Below, piece by piece: positions 43,095 through 56,198 of a stretch of DNA of 64,000 nt. Under the pieces are notes generated by a model. That model saw only the letters and a program-made list of their open reading frames with translations, had not been told where the DNA came from and did no database searches. Source of the stretch: Patiria miniata (lineage: Eukaryota; Echinodermata; Asteroidea; Valvatida; Asterinidae); assembly GCF_015706575.1 (NCBI RefSeq), contig NW_024037063.1, positions 9,176,927 to 9,240,926 on the forward strand, in the 5' to 3' direction. Numbering within the stretch: position 1 is the first letter of the stretch; each line of letters starts with the position of its first letter. The position numbers and the translations under genes are program-made.

Positions 43095-43710
43095 TTTACA
43101 GCAAAACTTTAATTTTTCTCATTAAATTTATTATTTCACTTCGAGACACCCATGTTTTCTGCCTTTCCAATTCCATCGAACTCTTCTCGAACTCCCCAAA
43201 GCTCCTTTCACCCCGTAAAGAATCTCCGTGTTCGAAAACGGTCCAACACTGATTTTGGAAACCCTTTCAAAACTATAGCCTGAAGCAACACGCTGCTGCA
43301 CTGGTACGGCGCTACACGGGTACAATTCAACCGGACCACCAGGGTTGAGACTGCGGCTACTGTACCCGGGTAAACATGAAAAAATTGAAATCTACAGCCG
43401 ACATGTGTACACATTCAGGGGTGCAAGCGTGAAAGGTATACTTTGCCTATCAGTGTTAAATGGAACCCGGTTCCACTTAGGTTTCACACTTATTGATTTC
43501 AACAGGCGAGAAGTTAGCGTGAACAAGCTAATTGGGGTTGAAAAGAATTTTGAAGGTAGCTGACCTCAGAGTTGTCATGCATTGTAGCAGGTACATTATA
43601 AAGTGTGTCGTTTCTTTTTGGATCTTTAAGAAGATCGAGACGGATGCTCGGCAAAACAGCTCTGTAGCTCGGTAAAATTGATATATCGATTGGAAACTAT
43701 AGGTTTAAAC
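43095..43710. other. Intergenic, unassigned
   Basis: Moderate GC sequence with a 72-codon frame on + (43,345-43,563) and 64-68 codon frames on minus, none with a motif. It may belong to the element whose end is at 44,180. Confidence 0.25.
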
Positions 43711-43712
43711 TA

Positions 43713-44180
43713 GTGTTTAGTCTCCCCCTAGTAAACCATCCTTGCCCAGATCCCTCCCCGGCCAACATTAAGCAAAAGCTTATGCCAAAGGGGCGGGGCA
43801 AAGGTAAGCATGTGGTGGGGTTGAGGTATGGTTATAGTGCAAATAGGGGAGGACTTATGGATGGTACTAAAACTGCACGGGAGGTGGTCAAGAGTCACGT
43901 AAAACTAATCGAGGCAAAGTTTGCACACGACTAGAGTTTGAACACAAAATCAAGTAACATGAGAGGCGGGAATGGACGGGGATATAGGATAGGACAAGGT
44001 ACAGCTGAACATGGTAAAGCAGAAAGTAGGGTAGAACATAGTACAGCTAAAAGGGGTGCCCTATCAAAAAAATAAATACATGCATCTGGAGACAAATATA
44101 AATATATATCAAAAGGAGTTGGCATGGCAAAAGAAGTTGGTCACATTGTAGCTTATTTTTTTTCTCGTAATAAGCCTTTT
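43713..44180 (+). other. Repeated 3' end 'X' with a C-terminal coding frame, copy 1
   Basis: A frame ending at the TAG at 43932-43934 reads KGRGKGKHVVGLRYGYSANR, then GGLMDGTKTAREVVKSHVKL and EAKFAHD. The sequence from TTTGCACACGACTAGAG to about 44,180 (ending near CGTAATAAGCCTTTT) recurs at 51,595-51,840, where only the last few codons are left. A shared 3' part with different 5' cut points suggests a retroposed sequence on the + strand. I do not recognise the protein family; the frame upstream of 43,713 is unclear. Confidence 0.45.
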
Positions 44181-44379
44181 ATAATCTTACTTTCACACAG
44201 GCACACAGGAGGCAAACAGTCTGGTGTTTTTGAAATTTAAATGATTATTATATTTCTTTGCCTTTGTTAATCATGCTTCAAAATGAACACTTTGAACACC
44301 GAGTGATGAACATCAAGTGATTTTTGAACACGGAGTGATTTTTACATATGCATGTATTTCAATCCGTTTCAAGTATCTT

Positions 44380-46875
44380 AAATTTGTGTCAATTTGTGTT
44401 ATGTTTTAAAAATGTTCCCAAGTGATGTTATCCTCTCTGCACGGGAAAGTGTGTGTGTGTGTGTGGGGGGGGGGGGGTGTAGCATGCGCATGATTCCACC
44501 ATTTTGCGTTTTTTGTTGTTCACACATGTGTCCCTTTTAAACTTTTAAAACTAACACCAACTAATGGACTGTTTGTAAATGTAAGTTTTATTAGTTCATA
44601 TAATATGCATAAATTTGTGTCTGATTTCTAAATGTCATTGTAACTTCATTCAGCTTTTGGCTGCATTATGAATTCGGCTGCATTATGATTATTAAGCAAT
44701 AAACTAATGAACCTGTGAAAGATATCTAATCTGAGTCTTAAAACTATTGTTCGCCTGTAATTTGAATCTCAGGTTCCCAGTGACAACATCAGGGCTTTGT
44801 GCAGAAAGTAACAGTTGAAAGTAAAATTTAGATAAGTGCTTTTTCTTTTGCAGCATTTTGTAACAATTTGATTTGGCTGTCCGACTTGCTTTCAAATGTT
44901 TCCTATTAAAGTGAAATGTAAAATGCCTTAATAAAATCGGTCCAGACATTAGTGACATTAAAGGATGAAGACCTGTAATTCTTCTTTAAATTCTTCTATA
45001 AATTGCATTATATAGTTTCCCATATTGCCGAAATTAATATATAACTATTGAAGCGATTGAATTTACCATTGCCGTACTGCATATTTTATTAGTCAAGCAG
45101 TGTAAGCCTATACATGCACGTCAGTGTAAACTAAAGATCAAAGGTGAATAAAGTTCCATTGAAAAGCTGCAGGGCTAACAAAAAAACACTGGTAAACACT
45201 TGAAAACGCGTCATTTGATAAGGACTGGTCAGCTTTGTAGACCGATCTTTGCACCACGATTGGCAGATAAGACCAAACAAAAACTCGTACTTTAGGGTGG
45301 ACTTTGGAGCATCTTTGGAAACCCAGACGCATTTGTATAGGCCTTCTTTTATGTAAATATATCAATGCGTCATTTACCAGGATTCAAAACAAAAAGCTTT
45401 TAATTTTGTATTAAAATATAATCATGATTATTTGTTTACAGACTTATTGCGCCTAGTTGAAGAAACGAAATACGAAAATGCATGTTTTGTTTCATTTTGT
45501 GCAATCTGCTTACATGGCAGAACGTTAAAGTCGCTTGTGAATCAATAACTCTTAGGATTAGAGTCGATGTCATTTGTCAACATTAATCGAGAGATTAATT
45601 TCCATATCTTGTAATTCCATCAAAAGGCAACGTCGTCCCCAGGTTTTACTTTGCCTTCAACCTCGTTTTTAATAGCAAGCACTGGGATGGGAACTAGCTT
45701 CCTGTATCTTGATTCGATAGTGCAATAAGCAGGAAATGATTATGTACTTGGTGTTGTTATTTCCTGAGTGTATTACGTGTTTTCACGTACTACGTCCACA
45801 CCTCATAAATAATATGTTCATTTCCAATTCGCTCAAATAAGCATGAAATGTGAAACTGCATATTGGCTGGATAAGATTGTAACATTTTAACTTTGAAAAA
45901 ATACATTTTAACTTTGAAATGATAATCGTGGTTTCGTAAGTCACGCCGCGACGAATTGATTCTGTTTTTACCCCAGACACCACATACAAAACAAACGATG
46001 ATGTGAAGCGCAGGAAGGCACCAACCTATTCTCATTTGCATACTTATCCGAAATGTTGGATATGCAAATGATCCAATAACAGAATGAGAGAGCAGGTAGT
46101 GATGGGAGCGCACTGCTTAAAATCATGTGAACGAGGTTGGTCAAATGGTATTAGATTTGTTGACGTGGCAGCTATTCTATCTTGGATGTCTCTGAATCAA
46201 TCGAAACTTAACTTTAAGTTTTGCTTCTTCCATTGATCATTTCTTTCTTTTGCGTTAAAGGTTCATGTCGAAATATATATACTAGCATAATTGAATACTA
46301 TGCATATTCATTCTTAACACCCAATCAGAGTTATTTGAGTATTATTTGCACAGCCAACAAACAAACACGCAGCCTATGGTAAAGATAAGCTTAACCTCCG
46401 GCACATCTGCATCTTGCACAAGATTCCCGTGCAGATGAATACATTGAAGAGGTTACAAACAAAATTCAATCCTTACCTAGAAAATATTTCATGAAAAGAA
46501 AAAAATCCATGAATCAAACAGTTCATTTCGTCATTGGCAGTCCAGAATTTCCAACGTTTCAACCATTATACCAAATTGAAAGTTGGACACAGCACACTCT
46601 AGATATCACCAAGCAAGATTGACGAGTTTGTTCCATCAAGCACGATTCCCCGCGAGATTTGTGAGGCCCTCTGTCTTCCGTCCACTGTCATCCATCCAGA
46701 TTTGTCTTGGACGTGCCCGCTTCCAGCAGCCCTCTACGGAGTGCCATGGAGGATGCTGACCAGTGATGCCTTGACTGTGAAGTTTCTCTTCTTTGTCAGG
46801 AGTCCAACTGTTACTGTTTGACCTGGACATTGGATGTCTGTAACGTGTAAAGGATTCCGAGTAGTCAGCTGTAGT
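44380..46875 (-). repeat. R-family repeat copy 1 with a LINE C-terminal fragment
   Basis: Matches copies at 55.1, 57.5-59.6 and 61.8-63.0 kb; shared landmarks are CCATTGCCGTACTGCAT, GTAGACCGATCTTTGCACCA, AAACAAAAACTCGTACTT and CCTCCGGCACATCTGCATCT. At its right end (46,545-46,860) the minus strand encodes a LINE C-terminal piece related to the RGRPRQIWMDGSGRKTE motif of copy 3. The simplest reading is the long 3' region of a minus-strand LINE, truncated at 46,875. Confidence 0.65.
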
Positions 46876-46984
46876 AGGTTAGTCGGAAGATAGGGTTCCC
46901 ATGCACTCCCTGGATATATTTTTTAACCTACTTTTTGTAATCCTTAGGATGTCTAGATAACGATTTTTGATGTTCCCAAGATCA

Positions 46985-47370
46985 AATATTGTCCTACGGG
47001 GTTCATTTGGCGGCCATCTTGGTGGCCATTTTGGATTTCGACAAAAATCAGTTATTGACATAACTTTTGAGCCAGGCATCATAGGAAGACAAATGAACCA
47101 GTTTTGAAAGCTTTATTTTTATAATTTTGCGGCCATCTTGGCGGCCATCTTGGATTTTGACGAAAATGTGTTATCATGACGTAACATTTGAATTAGGTAT
47201 CATGTGAAGGAAAATGACTGTTTTTTGGTAGGTAATTTGGGTGTCAGGAATCGATTGAAAGCATTGTTTTTATAATTTGGTGGCCATCTTGGCGGCCATC
47301 TTGGATTTCGACAAAAATCAGTTATTTGGCATAACTTTTGTTCTAGGCATCACAGACAGACAAATTAAAG
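46985..47370. repeat. GGCGGCCATCTTGGATTT tandem units (3)
   Basis: Three units beginning near 47,013, 47,130 and 47,280 share GGCCATCTTGG(C/T)GGCCAT, TTGGATTTCGACAAAAATC and the ATAACTTTTG-AGGCATCA words; spacing is 115-150 bp. Non-coding. Confidence 0.75.
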
Positions 47371-47795
47371 TGTAGGTTTAATTTTGTAGTGTTAGCTGGA
47401 AATGGTGATGGTAGCATAGTTATAGTGCGGTGGTCAATAATCATGCTAGTATGGTGGGAAAAATCAAAAGTGGAAGAGCATCAAGAGATTGATCATGATA
47501 AGGTTCTTGAAGATGACGACTAGACGTTCAGTTTGGCGATGAAATGTCATTGATTACCACTTCTCTAGCTTGTCGTGTCGCTTACGATGGAGTTGTATCT
47601 GAACCATTTCCAGCCTCTTCACTATTGCTTTGTGTACTCACATATATAATTACTTTTGCCCATTACAATAACTGACATTTTAGTCTATTTCAATTTTCCA
47701 TTGGAATTTCACTACTCCCACGTCATCAATATGTAATGGCTGATGAAGGTGTACGTAGCACACCAAAAGCCTTAGCTATCACGTCAGTAGATCGA

Positions 47796-49010
47796 TCAAT
47801 GTCTTTCGCACTTTCTAGTATGACTGTTAAGACCCACTCTTGAGTGGCAGTCTCTACCACATCGAGTGCAGGTCAAGGATGACGGCAACTGAGATGAACC
47901 TGCCCGCTTCTTTCGTCTGGCTCCCTTGTTAGTCAGGAAGTCATTTCTAGCATTTTCAGCCCACCTTCCTGTCGTCTGCAGTGCGTTCTTAGCTGTTGGG
48001 GTCCATTCAAGAAGACCGTCCCTCTTGCAGATGTCCTTATAGCGAAGATACGGACGCCCTACAGGTCTTGTATCTTCAACAAGTTCTCCACAAGGGAGAT
48101 ACTTTCCGGAGCCGCCCCGAGTCCATCCTCTTGACATGGCCCATGCCAACTAAGACGTCTTATGCCGAGGAGAGCAAACGTGCTCGGGATACCAGCACGC
48201 CCTAAAACCTCCGTGTGGGTCAATCGATCCTGCCAGCTTATGCAGAGGATGCGTCTGAGGCATCGGATTTGTAAACTGTTAGTCTTTACTCCTAGCCGGT
48301 GCATAGCTTCACAACCGTGTAATGAGGACACGGGCCTGATACTCTTGCATCTTGGTGTGCACATTCACCGTGATGGTTGTTCCAGACTCTCTTGCTCAGT
48401 CTAGTATGGACAGCTGCGGCCTTGGATATTATGCTATTAAGCTCGGTGTCAAGAAACAGTGTGCTGGAGATGGCTGAACCAAGGTAGGTGAAGGTATCCA
48501 CCACCTGAAGAATGTGTCCGTTCATGATGATGGAAGGAGAGCGGTCTATGTCCTGGGCCACAATATGTTGGTCTTTTTCAGGCTGATGGTCAGCTCAAAC
48601 TGATTACTTGGGAAAGGCAATCAATGAGCCGCTGGAACTGGGCTTCAATGTGGTTCGCCAGCGCTGCATCATCAGCAAACAGCAGTTCGCGGATGAGGAC
48701 CTTGCGATGTTTTAGAGTGAAGGCGAGCAGTGTTGAAAAGTTTGCCATCAGCTCGAGTATCCAGGTATAGACATCCTTGGTGCAGTCTCCAAAAACGTAT
48801 TGTATATGCATTGGGAAAACATACCGAAGATAATGTGATCCAACACATGCTGATGTTGCACCATTAAAGTACATTCTACTGGGCATTACATCGTGGAGGA
48901 TGTCATCATGCCCAGCAGCATAGGGGACAGCCAATCTTCTGCAGCAGTTTCAAGGGCCCACTTCTGCTGACCAGGCCGAAAATTACCTTTGTCAGGTCAA
49001 TGAAGTCAGT
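47796..49010 (-). pseudogene. LINE fragment D2: RT core to C-terminal zinc finger
   Basis: On the minus strand, right to left: an SKAF-like LTKVIFGLVSRSG piece (48,940-49,010), the catalytic motif LLFADDAALANHIEAQFQRL (about 48,640-48,700), VDTFTYLGSAISS (48,470-48,520), LQIRCLRRILCISWQDRLTH (48,220-48,280), GRPYLRYKDICKRD (48,020-48,065) and a C-terminal finger CTRCGRDCHSRVGLNSHTRK (47,800-47,860). The order is that of an APE-type LINE. It is broken by frameshifts and truncated 5' of the RT palm. It is the best preserved RT in the window. Confidence 0.85.
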
Positions 49011-49590
49011 AGAGAGTAGATACTTGGATTCCGTAATAACATTTTCAATTAAATTCATTTCATTTCAATATCACATTTTTTTCCATTCTTAAACTTCTGT
49101 ATTCAAAAAGAAAATACAACAGCATGTACAATCTTAGGCAATAGGAGTGAAAAACATTGCAAGAAGTGTAAAATCATATGAAATCAACAAACCTACGCAA
49201 GCTAAGCATAAAATAACGTGGTAAACAACAAAGTGATATTCAGGAATGAACAATCTATATATTAAGCAGGAAATCCATAATTTACTTAGCCTATGCGCAT
49301 AAAGAATTTTAAGTACTTGTCATGTGGGGAAATATTTTTAAAGTGATAAAACTACCGTAGTTGTGTACACAGGTAATATTTTACAGTACACGAGTGAGCT
49401 TTTTATTCATTAAAATCCTTTTACAAACTTATTACACTTTGGACATGTGAGTGTTGTGAGTAAGGAACGATTAACCTCAAATTGAAGCTAACCGTCGAAA
49501 GTAAGAGAACGATCTATATAGGGAATGTCTTGAGTTTTATCTGAGAGTGTTCGCATGATTTTCGGTTCGAATTGTGATTAATTTCAGTTG
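49010..49590. other. Intergenic, no gene recognised
   Basis: AT-rich unique sequence between two LINE fragments. Confidence 0.3.
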
Positions 49591-49593
49591 GTT

Positions 49594-51592
49594 TTCAATC
49601 ATGAAAACTGTCGACATGGTGAATTGTCCCTTTTTATAAATTATTCAGGCTATTATTTTATAGATTAAATATCCAGGCTGCTGTATTTTTCATAGGAGAG
49701 GCCTACATTCAGTTTAACCTTGACAGTGGGAAACTTTGATTTGTTGGTGGCAACAAACACACCGGTCCTTTTTGCATTGATTGCGTCATATTGAACATGC
49801 GCTTAAGCATTTATTTATTACATTTCTTTACCCAGGGTATAACTAAACAGTTTCAAACTGGTTTCGATTGGGCCCTGAAAACACTGCGAATGACTACACA
49901 CATGTACAAAATACAATAAATTACAAATAAAATATACAGCACAATGAAATAAAATAAAATCACATGGGATAACTGCATGATTGTAAAGCAAAAAAAAAAC
50001 ATGTACAGTTTGAAACGACATCGCTAACAGACTTTCCTAAAGGCCTAAAAGCGGAAGTAAGTGAACACTACGAATTTGGATATTTCTTGTGACATCGGGT
50101 AAACATATTTCTATACATTGGGTGATTACGGAAGGGCAAAAACCCGTGAAAACCCCTTTTTGAGAGAAAAACTGCAAAAATCTTATCCGGCTCCTTATTA
50201 TTATGGCAGCCAAGTTTGTTTACTCCGTAAGTCAGTTCTGATTTATATTTGTAAAATCAGTGGAAGCAATCTCAAACAAAATACTCACATGAATGCAGAA
50301 ATATTACTGACTGAATGTTTTACGTAGTTCAGATTTGAATGAGGTTAAAGACATTCTTTATTCGCAAAAGGAATCTTCAGTGTCATGCCAGTGGTTTGTC
50401 TCGTTTCACGAATTTAAGTAAGTGGTGTAAAAAGATTTGTCAAATACAAAGGAGTAATTTTGTTTATACGTTTGTAACCAGGATTAGCCTTTTTATACTC
50501 AATTCTTTCAGAGAATGACATCCAATTAAGTCCAGCAAACATATCGACTGATGGAGTTACGAATGCACACTTCAGGATTATCCGCGTCACTATTTTCAGA
50601 CATTTGCTAAGAATATTGTCATGCGATATGTACCATCCTCCAAACAGTGCTGCAATAATCTAAAGATGGCAATAACTATCTAACGGAGAGAGTGCAGGCT
50701 GGTTTGGGAACACAAGTCGCGGATTAAATTTAACATACCTAGTTTAGAGTAAACGGTTTTATTCGCGTATTCAACGTGTGGGCCTCAATTTAAAGTTTCA
50801 TCAATAACAACCCCCAAACATTTACCAGAGTTCACCTGTACAACTGGACTACCGGCGATACTAACATTATTTAGTACTTCAGACCTTTCGTTTAGTTCCA
50901 ATGAGCATTGATTTGGTTTTGATGGCGTTAATTGTAAGTTTGTTCCTGCCATACCAGTCGTATATTCTAGCTAGGGCTGTATCCAGGTTGTTCTCTATCT
51001 CATCAACACTGGTAGAACTACACGTTAATGTAGAGTCGTCAGCATTCATGAACAATACACACTTTATGAATACAAAGCGGTAGGTCACTTGTATAAATAC
51101 TAAATAATACAGTGGACCTAAAATTGATCCCTGTGGTACGCCAGTGTTGATGACAAATGACAAGGCCTTGGATATGTTGCCCTCAATAGTCACAGACTGA
51201 CTGCGTTCACTAAGATATGACTTAAACAGTTGATCACAGAGGTTGACATATTCATCCTTTCAAGTTTATCTAGAAGAGTTGCGTGATTAACAGAGTCAAA
51301 TGCTTTACTTAAATTTATAACCACAGTGCCCTTCATTTCCCCACACTCCATAGCCTGAAAACGTTTGTTCGCTAGATCATGTAAGGTGCTTTTAGTTGAG
51401 TGTGAGGGCCTAACCCCTGACTGGCAACAAGGAATCATATTACTTTTATCAAGGTTTGAATAGACTGCAGAGTTTATCCATCTCTCTAGAAACTTACAGA
51501 GAATCAGCAGTTATTTTATAGGCGATAGTTAGTTGTATTGTATTTGTCTCCACTCTCCAGGGTATTTTATGCATCTTATTATGAGGTTAAAG
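49594..51592 (-). pseudogene. LINE A copy 2 (5'-truncated RT)
   Basis: The minus strand gives RT pieces: SGVRPSHSTKSTLHDL and VVINLSKAFDSVNHATLLDK (51,190-51,440), then NTGVPQGSILGPLYYLVFI, the catalytic box reading MNADDSTLTC (normally F/Y-A-D-D) and NKLTINAIKTKSMLIG (50,879-51,193). It is collinear with copy 1 and ends at the same 3' terminus. The homology stops at 51,592, where the X repeat begins. Several frameshifts and stops. Confidence 0.85.
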
Positions 51593-51594
51593 GT

Positions 51595-51840
51595 TTTGCA
51601 CACGACTAGAGTTTGAACACAAAATCAAGTAACATGAGAGGCAGGAATGGACTGGGATATAGGGTAGGACAAGGTACAGCCGAATATGGTACGGCAGAAA
51701 GTAGGGTTACACGGTACAGCCAAAAGGGGTGCCTTGTCAAAAATAACATGCATTTGGAGGCAAATATATATCAAAAGGAGTTGGTATTGCAAAAGGAGTT
51801 AATCATATTGTAGCTTAATTATTTTCGTAATAAACCTTTT
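51595..51840 (+). repeat. Repeated 3' end 'X', copy 2
   Basis: It matches 43,917-44,180 starting at TTTGCACACGACTAGAGTTT and ending at CGTAATAAACCTTTT. Only the last codons of the frame remain. It directly abuts the truncated 5' end of LINE A copy 2. Confidence 0.65.
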
Positions 51841-51884
51841 CACTTGATTTTGTACACATATCTTCTTTTTTCCTTCTTTTTTGG

Positions 51885-53700
51885 GGATTTTAAAATGCAA
51901 GCTGGTACATGAGGGACCCAAGCTGATGACGATAAATATGTTTAACTGTTAAAGTATCGCGCTTTACAAAAAGGGGATCTGCAAGTGCATTGAAATCAGT
52001 AAAATTTATAATTCGGAAAGCCCGTTTCTGTGAAAGGAGAAGTCTGTTCAGATAAGTAACAGAACTAGCTCCCCATACAAGTATCCCATAGTTTAGATAA
52101 GATACAAACAGTGTGTTGTAAAGTGAATTAAGAACCGGTCCAGGAAGAAAATGTTTAATCCTGTTAATCACACCTATATTTCTAGCAATGATTTTACATA
52201 CATAATCAACATGACTATTCCATGTTGTCCGCAGTCAACAAATATTCCCAAAAACCTACAGCAATCAGTTGTTGCTATGATGGAGTCATTAATCTTGGTA
52301 AGACATGGAAGGTCACTGGCTGAATTGCTAAACAACAATTAGTTTTAGCAATATTAAGGGACAATTTATTTACTGCGAACCAATTGACAATAGATTTGAG
52401 CTCCTTATCAACAGTTTGTACAAGATAATTAATATTGCCATGAGAAAAGAATAAATTAAAGTCATCAGCAAACAATATAAATGAAAGTACACTTGACGAG
52501 TTTGTAAAATCATTCATGTATTAAATAAAAAGTAAAGGCCCAAGGATGGATCCTTGTGGTATACCATATGTAAGAAAATCAGAATCCGAATTTATGCCAC
52601 CGATGGATACATATTGTGTTCTATCTGAGCGGTAACTCCTAAACCACTCAAGGGGGAGTTCCTCGAATACCGTAGGATGAATAGAAATATTAATTAAGTC
52701 AAGACCAGAGTTTTTTGTTTTTCAAATTGTTAACAATGTCCATAATCTCATATTCATTAACTGGAGTAAGAAAAAAAGAATTCTGATTAGGCTTTGGCAT
52801 ATAAGCAATAAAGCTGAGAGGTGGTTGAACTGGTTGGATGATGTTGTCCAAGGTTTAGACCAATGTTGATAAAATAATTATTAAAGTAATTATCAATGTG
52901 GTCAGGATTATCAATGAATTTGCCATGGAAGATGATACTAATAATATTATGAGAACTATTGTTTGTTCAGGACATAATTAATGACTTCCCATGTATTGCA
53001 GATGTTATTTTTTTCCTTTTCGAACTGAAGAGAAAAATAATTTTTCTTGGATAAGCGTAGAAGACTGGTTGAAATATTTTTAAAATTGGTGTTTTTGTTT
53101 TTGTGTGAGATTGTGGGATTTGACAAGTACAGACGATATAATTTATACCCTTTATTGATATATCTAAGAAGGAAATGATTGATCCAAGGTGTATTTGAGC
53201 TCTTATTATTGTCATTGGTATTGTGATAATGTCAAACTAATGGGATATTATGATCATACAAATAATAAAAATTATCCAAAAATGTATTACATGTTATATC
53301 AGGATTATTACAACTTAAAACATTAGCCCAGTCAAAAGAGTGCTGGTCATCAATGAAATTAACAAGGTTCTCACTTGAAAAATTACGAGTATAAGAAGAT
53401 GTATTATTACGTACGATTGTGTGGAGCACCTGTATTTAGGAGACTGTATGAACAGAAAAATAGGCAAGTGATCAGAAACATCGGAAAGTAAAATACTAGA
53501 TTTGGGGGGGGGATAAAATGTTTGATAAAAAAAAATATATCAATTAGAGTAGCAGAGTTATCAGTGATAAGTGTAGGCTTATCAACTTGAGGGAGGAAAG
53601 AGTGAGATATATATAAGTCGATAAATGATTGGGAGTTAGAATTGGTTTTAATTAAGCAAATCGATGTTAAAATCGAGACGAAACCTACCCAAGGTCTAGC
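51885..53700 (-). pseudogene. LINE B fragment (RT to C-terminus, degraded)
   Basis: The minus strand shows, right to left: a linker reading SFDWANVLSCNNPDITCNTF (53,232-53,429), the catalytic box FILFADDFNLFFSHGNINYL with NWFAVNKLSLNIAKTN (52,275-52,517), and the C-terminal INRIKHFLPGPVLNSLYNTL, SYLNYGILVWGA and LLLSQKRAFRIIN (51,890-52,171). This is a Jockey/CR1-like group distinct from LINE A in sequence. Frameshifts throughout; the endonuclease part is not recognisable. Confidence 0.85.
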
Positions 53701-53944
53701 GAACTGTACCTGATGAGTCTCGCTTTTTAGACAAATTTCTGGTTTCTTGTCAAATTTACCAAAACAGACTGGTAAGAGCTTTTACATGCGGCATTCCTTA
53801 CTACTTATACTAACCTATAAACTACTTCACTTTCCGGTGTATGTTTTAATGATCCGTTCCTTACAATCCTTGAAATTTCCACGCTGCGTTTGTACGGCCT
53901 AACGTAAACTTCCTTTAGTATTCATGCTAGGCTACTAGCTGTGC

Positions 53945-54370
53945 CAATTTTTCTTCTAAAAAGTACCCTCCGAGCCATGCTGGTTAGTCTTCCAAACTTT
54001 GTTTTTTTAAAAATATCCTCCTAGCCATACTGGTTAGTCTTCCCCAATTTTCCTTCTAAAAAAAAAAAAATATCCTCCTAGCCATGCTGGTTAGTCTTCC
54101 CCAATTTTCCTTCTAAAAAATATCCTCCTAGCCATGCTGGTTAGTCTTCCCCAATTTTCCTTCTAAAAAATATCCTCCTAGCCATGCTGGTTAGTCTTCC
54201 CCAATTTTCCTTCTAAAAAATATCCTCTTAGCCATGCTGGTTAGTCTTCCCCATTTTACCTTCTAAAAAATATCCTCCTAGCCATGCTGGTTAGTCTTCC
54301 CCATTTTTCTTTTTAAAAAATATCCTCCTAGCCATGCTGATTAGTCTTCCCCAATTTTCTTTTTAAAAAT
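53945..54370. repeat. ~52-bp minisatellite, about 8 units
   Basis: The unit contains CTCCTAGCCATGCTGGTTAG, TCTTCCCCAATTTTCCTTCT and AAAAAATATC. The middle units are nearly identical (54,060-54,300) and the edges are diverged, the usual pattern of unequal-exchange arrays. Confidence 0.9.
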
Positions 54371-54374
54371 GAAA

Positions 54375-55090
54375 ACAAAATAATAATAAAAAAAAAAAAA
54401 AAATGAAAAAATCCTTCTAATGGAAGTTATACTTATAGCTCTGATAATCATATAATACCTTCAACTAAAATAAAGAATTCAATTCCAGGCAAAAAAGATT
54501 TTCGTTCGTTCTGTCGTTTTACTTGTTGCCATCTTTGTGTCTGTAAACATTTGTATCCCCTCGTGCCGAGCTTGGCAATGATTGGATCTTTATAACTGGT
54601 CGTCAAGCTCATTTAAAGGCATTTTCCGAACGGTTTAAACCTCCTTTCTCCACGAGGATCGTCTGATCGTCTGACGTATCGTGAGGTACGCCTAGGGACA
54701 GCTATAGACCTTATGTTTGTAGCAATACGAAAACAATTATCACAGACTACCCGAGAACATTTTCATCTGAAAGGTGGTCATGAACTCATTGTGAACAGCA
54801 GACGGAGTTTGATATTCTTATATATAACATTATATTTTTAGCTTCAGGAATAACTATTTCAACGAACAATGACTCAAGGGAGTCGTCAGAGAAATTCAGG
54901 GCTTCCCGGACAGAAAAAATAATTTTGTACAAATAAAGTGGAAACATATAGAGAGACTCCACCTCCAGCTTAGGTGCCTTGCCTGTTGTTCACAATGAGC
55001 TCATAAGCAGGCAAAAAATAGTTAAAAAATAATTATGAGGGACAGATTTGAGCCAGGTTTCAGTGCAATAACAGAAAATTTATAGTTAAT
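54375..55090. other. Intergenic, no gene recognised
   Basis: A-rich start (54,365-54,412), then unique sequence without coding signal. Confidence 0.3.
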
Positions 55091-55094
55091 AAAA

Positions 55095-55600
55095 CTCGTA
55101 CTTCAAAGTGAAATATGAAATGCCTTAATATAATCGTTCCAGAAATTTAGTGCCAGTTAAAGGAGGAAGACATGCATTTCTTCTTTACTTTGCATTATTA
55201 TAGAGTCCCATATTGCCGAAAATTAATATATCACTAGATATCAAAGCGATTAAATTTACCATTGCCGTACTGCATAATTTAATAGTCAAGCCATGTACGC
55301 CTATACATGAACGTCGCTGTAAACCTAAGGATCAAAGGTGAATACATTTGCATTGAAAAGCTGCAGGGTTAAGAAAATCACTGGTGAACACTTGAAATTG
55401 CGTTATTTGATAAGGACTCGTCAGCTTTGTAGACCGATCTTTGCACCACGCATGGCAAATAAGACCAAACAAAAACTCGTACTTCAGTGTGGACTTTGAA
55501 GCATCTTGGGAAACCCAGACGTTTTTGTATAGGCCTACTGAGTACTGTTTATGTATATCAATGCGGCATTTTCTTTCACATTTTGTGATGAAATATGGGT
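55095..55600. repeat. R-family repeat copy 2 (partial)
   Basis: Matches 44,890-45,375: ATGCCTTAATA, CCATTGCCGTACTGCAT, GTAGACCGATCTTTGCACCA, AAACAAAAACTCGTACTT. It breaks off near 55,570-55,600. Confidence 0.8.
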
Positions 55601-55609
55601 GATGCATCC

Positions 55610-56195
55610 TCCCTCTTGTCGTAAAAGTGGTTTGGGGAAAATAGCAAACTTGTGGGTATATTAAGGGTGTACCCCAGTATATAGGCCAACAATTCGTCCG
55701 CCGAGCTCATGAATAGGTGTTGTACATACTCAAATTACTCTGTATTAGAGAGTTATTAGAGGTAATTGAAGACATATGGTGTTGCACCTCTAGCCTGGAC
55801 TTGAGGCTTCCAATTCAGAGCATTTTGGAGGCAGTTGGGTCCGAAAGTGGCGCTATCTATAAGCCATGTAGTGGAGGGATTTTTTTTCCAAAATGGCTAC
55901 TTCTTCAGTTTGGGAAACATCGTTCGTTTAGGAGGTGGTCTTCTTTGGGTGAGGATTTTCTCCAAAAAGTTATCGATCAAGATGACATGCTGATCATCAT
56001 TTGTGTGTGCAGCCTGAACAGCTATGAGAGTTCTGAGTATTTTTAAAAGAAGTTTGAAGTAATGATTGGGAGTTATCACTGGTGTCTTTCTGGCAGCCAA
56101 AGGATAAATTTCTACCGATAGGCTATCTATGAATGCACTAATCAAAGTGTTATGATAACACTCTTAATTATTGACAACAATACATCAATGTAGCT
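55610..56195. other. Intergenic, no gene recognised
   Basis: Opposing frames of 109 codons (+, 55,717-56,046) and 82 codons (-, 55,897-56,145) have no known motif. Confidence 0.3.
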
Positions 56196-56198
56196 GGT

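Noticed and set aside
40472-51592. Pair of ~1-kb direct repeats taken as LTRs of one retroelement
   Set aside because: The repeats at 40.5-41.5 and 49.6-50.5 kb each continue into the same LINE reverse transcriptase, so they are two 3' ends of a LINE and not LTRs.
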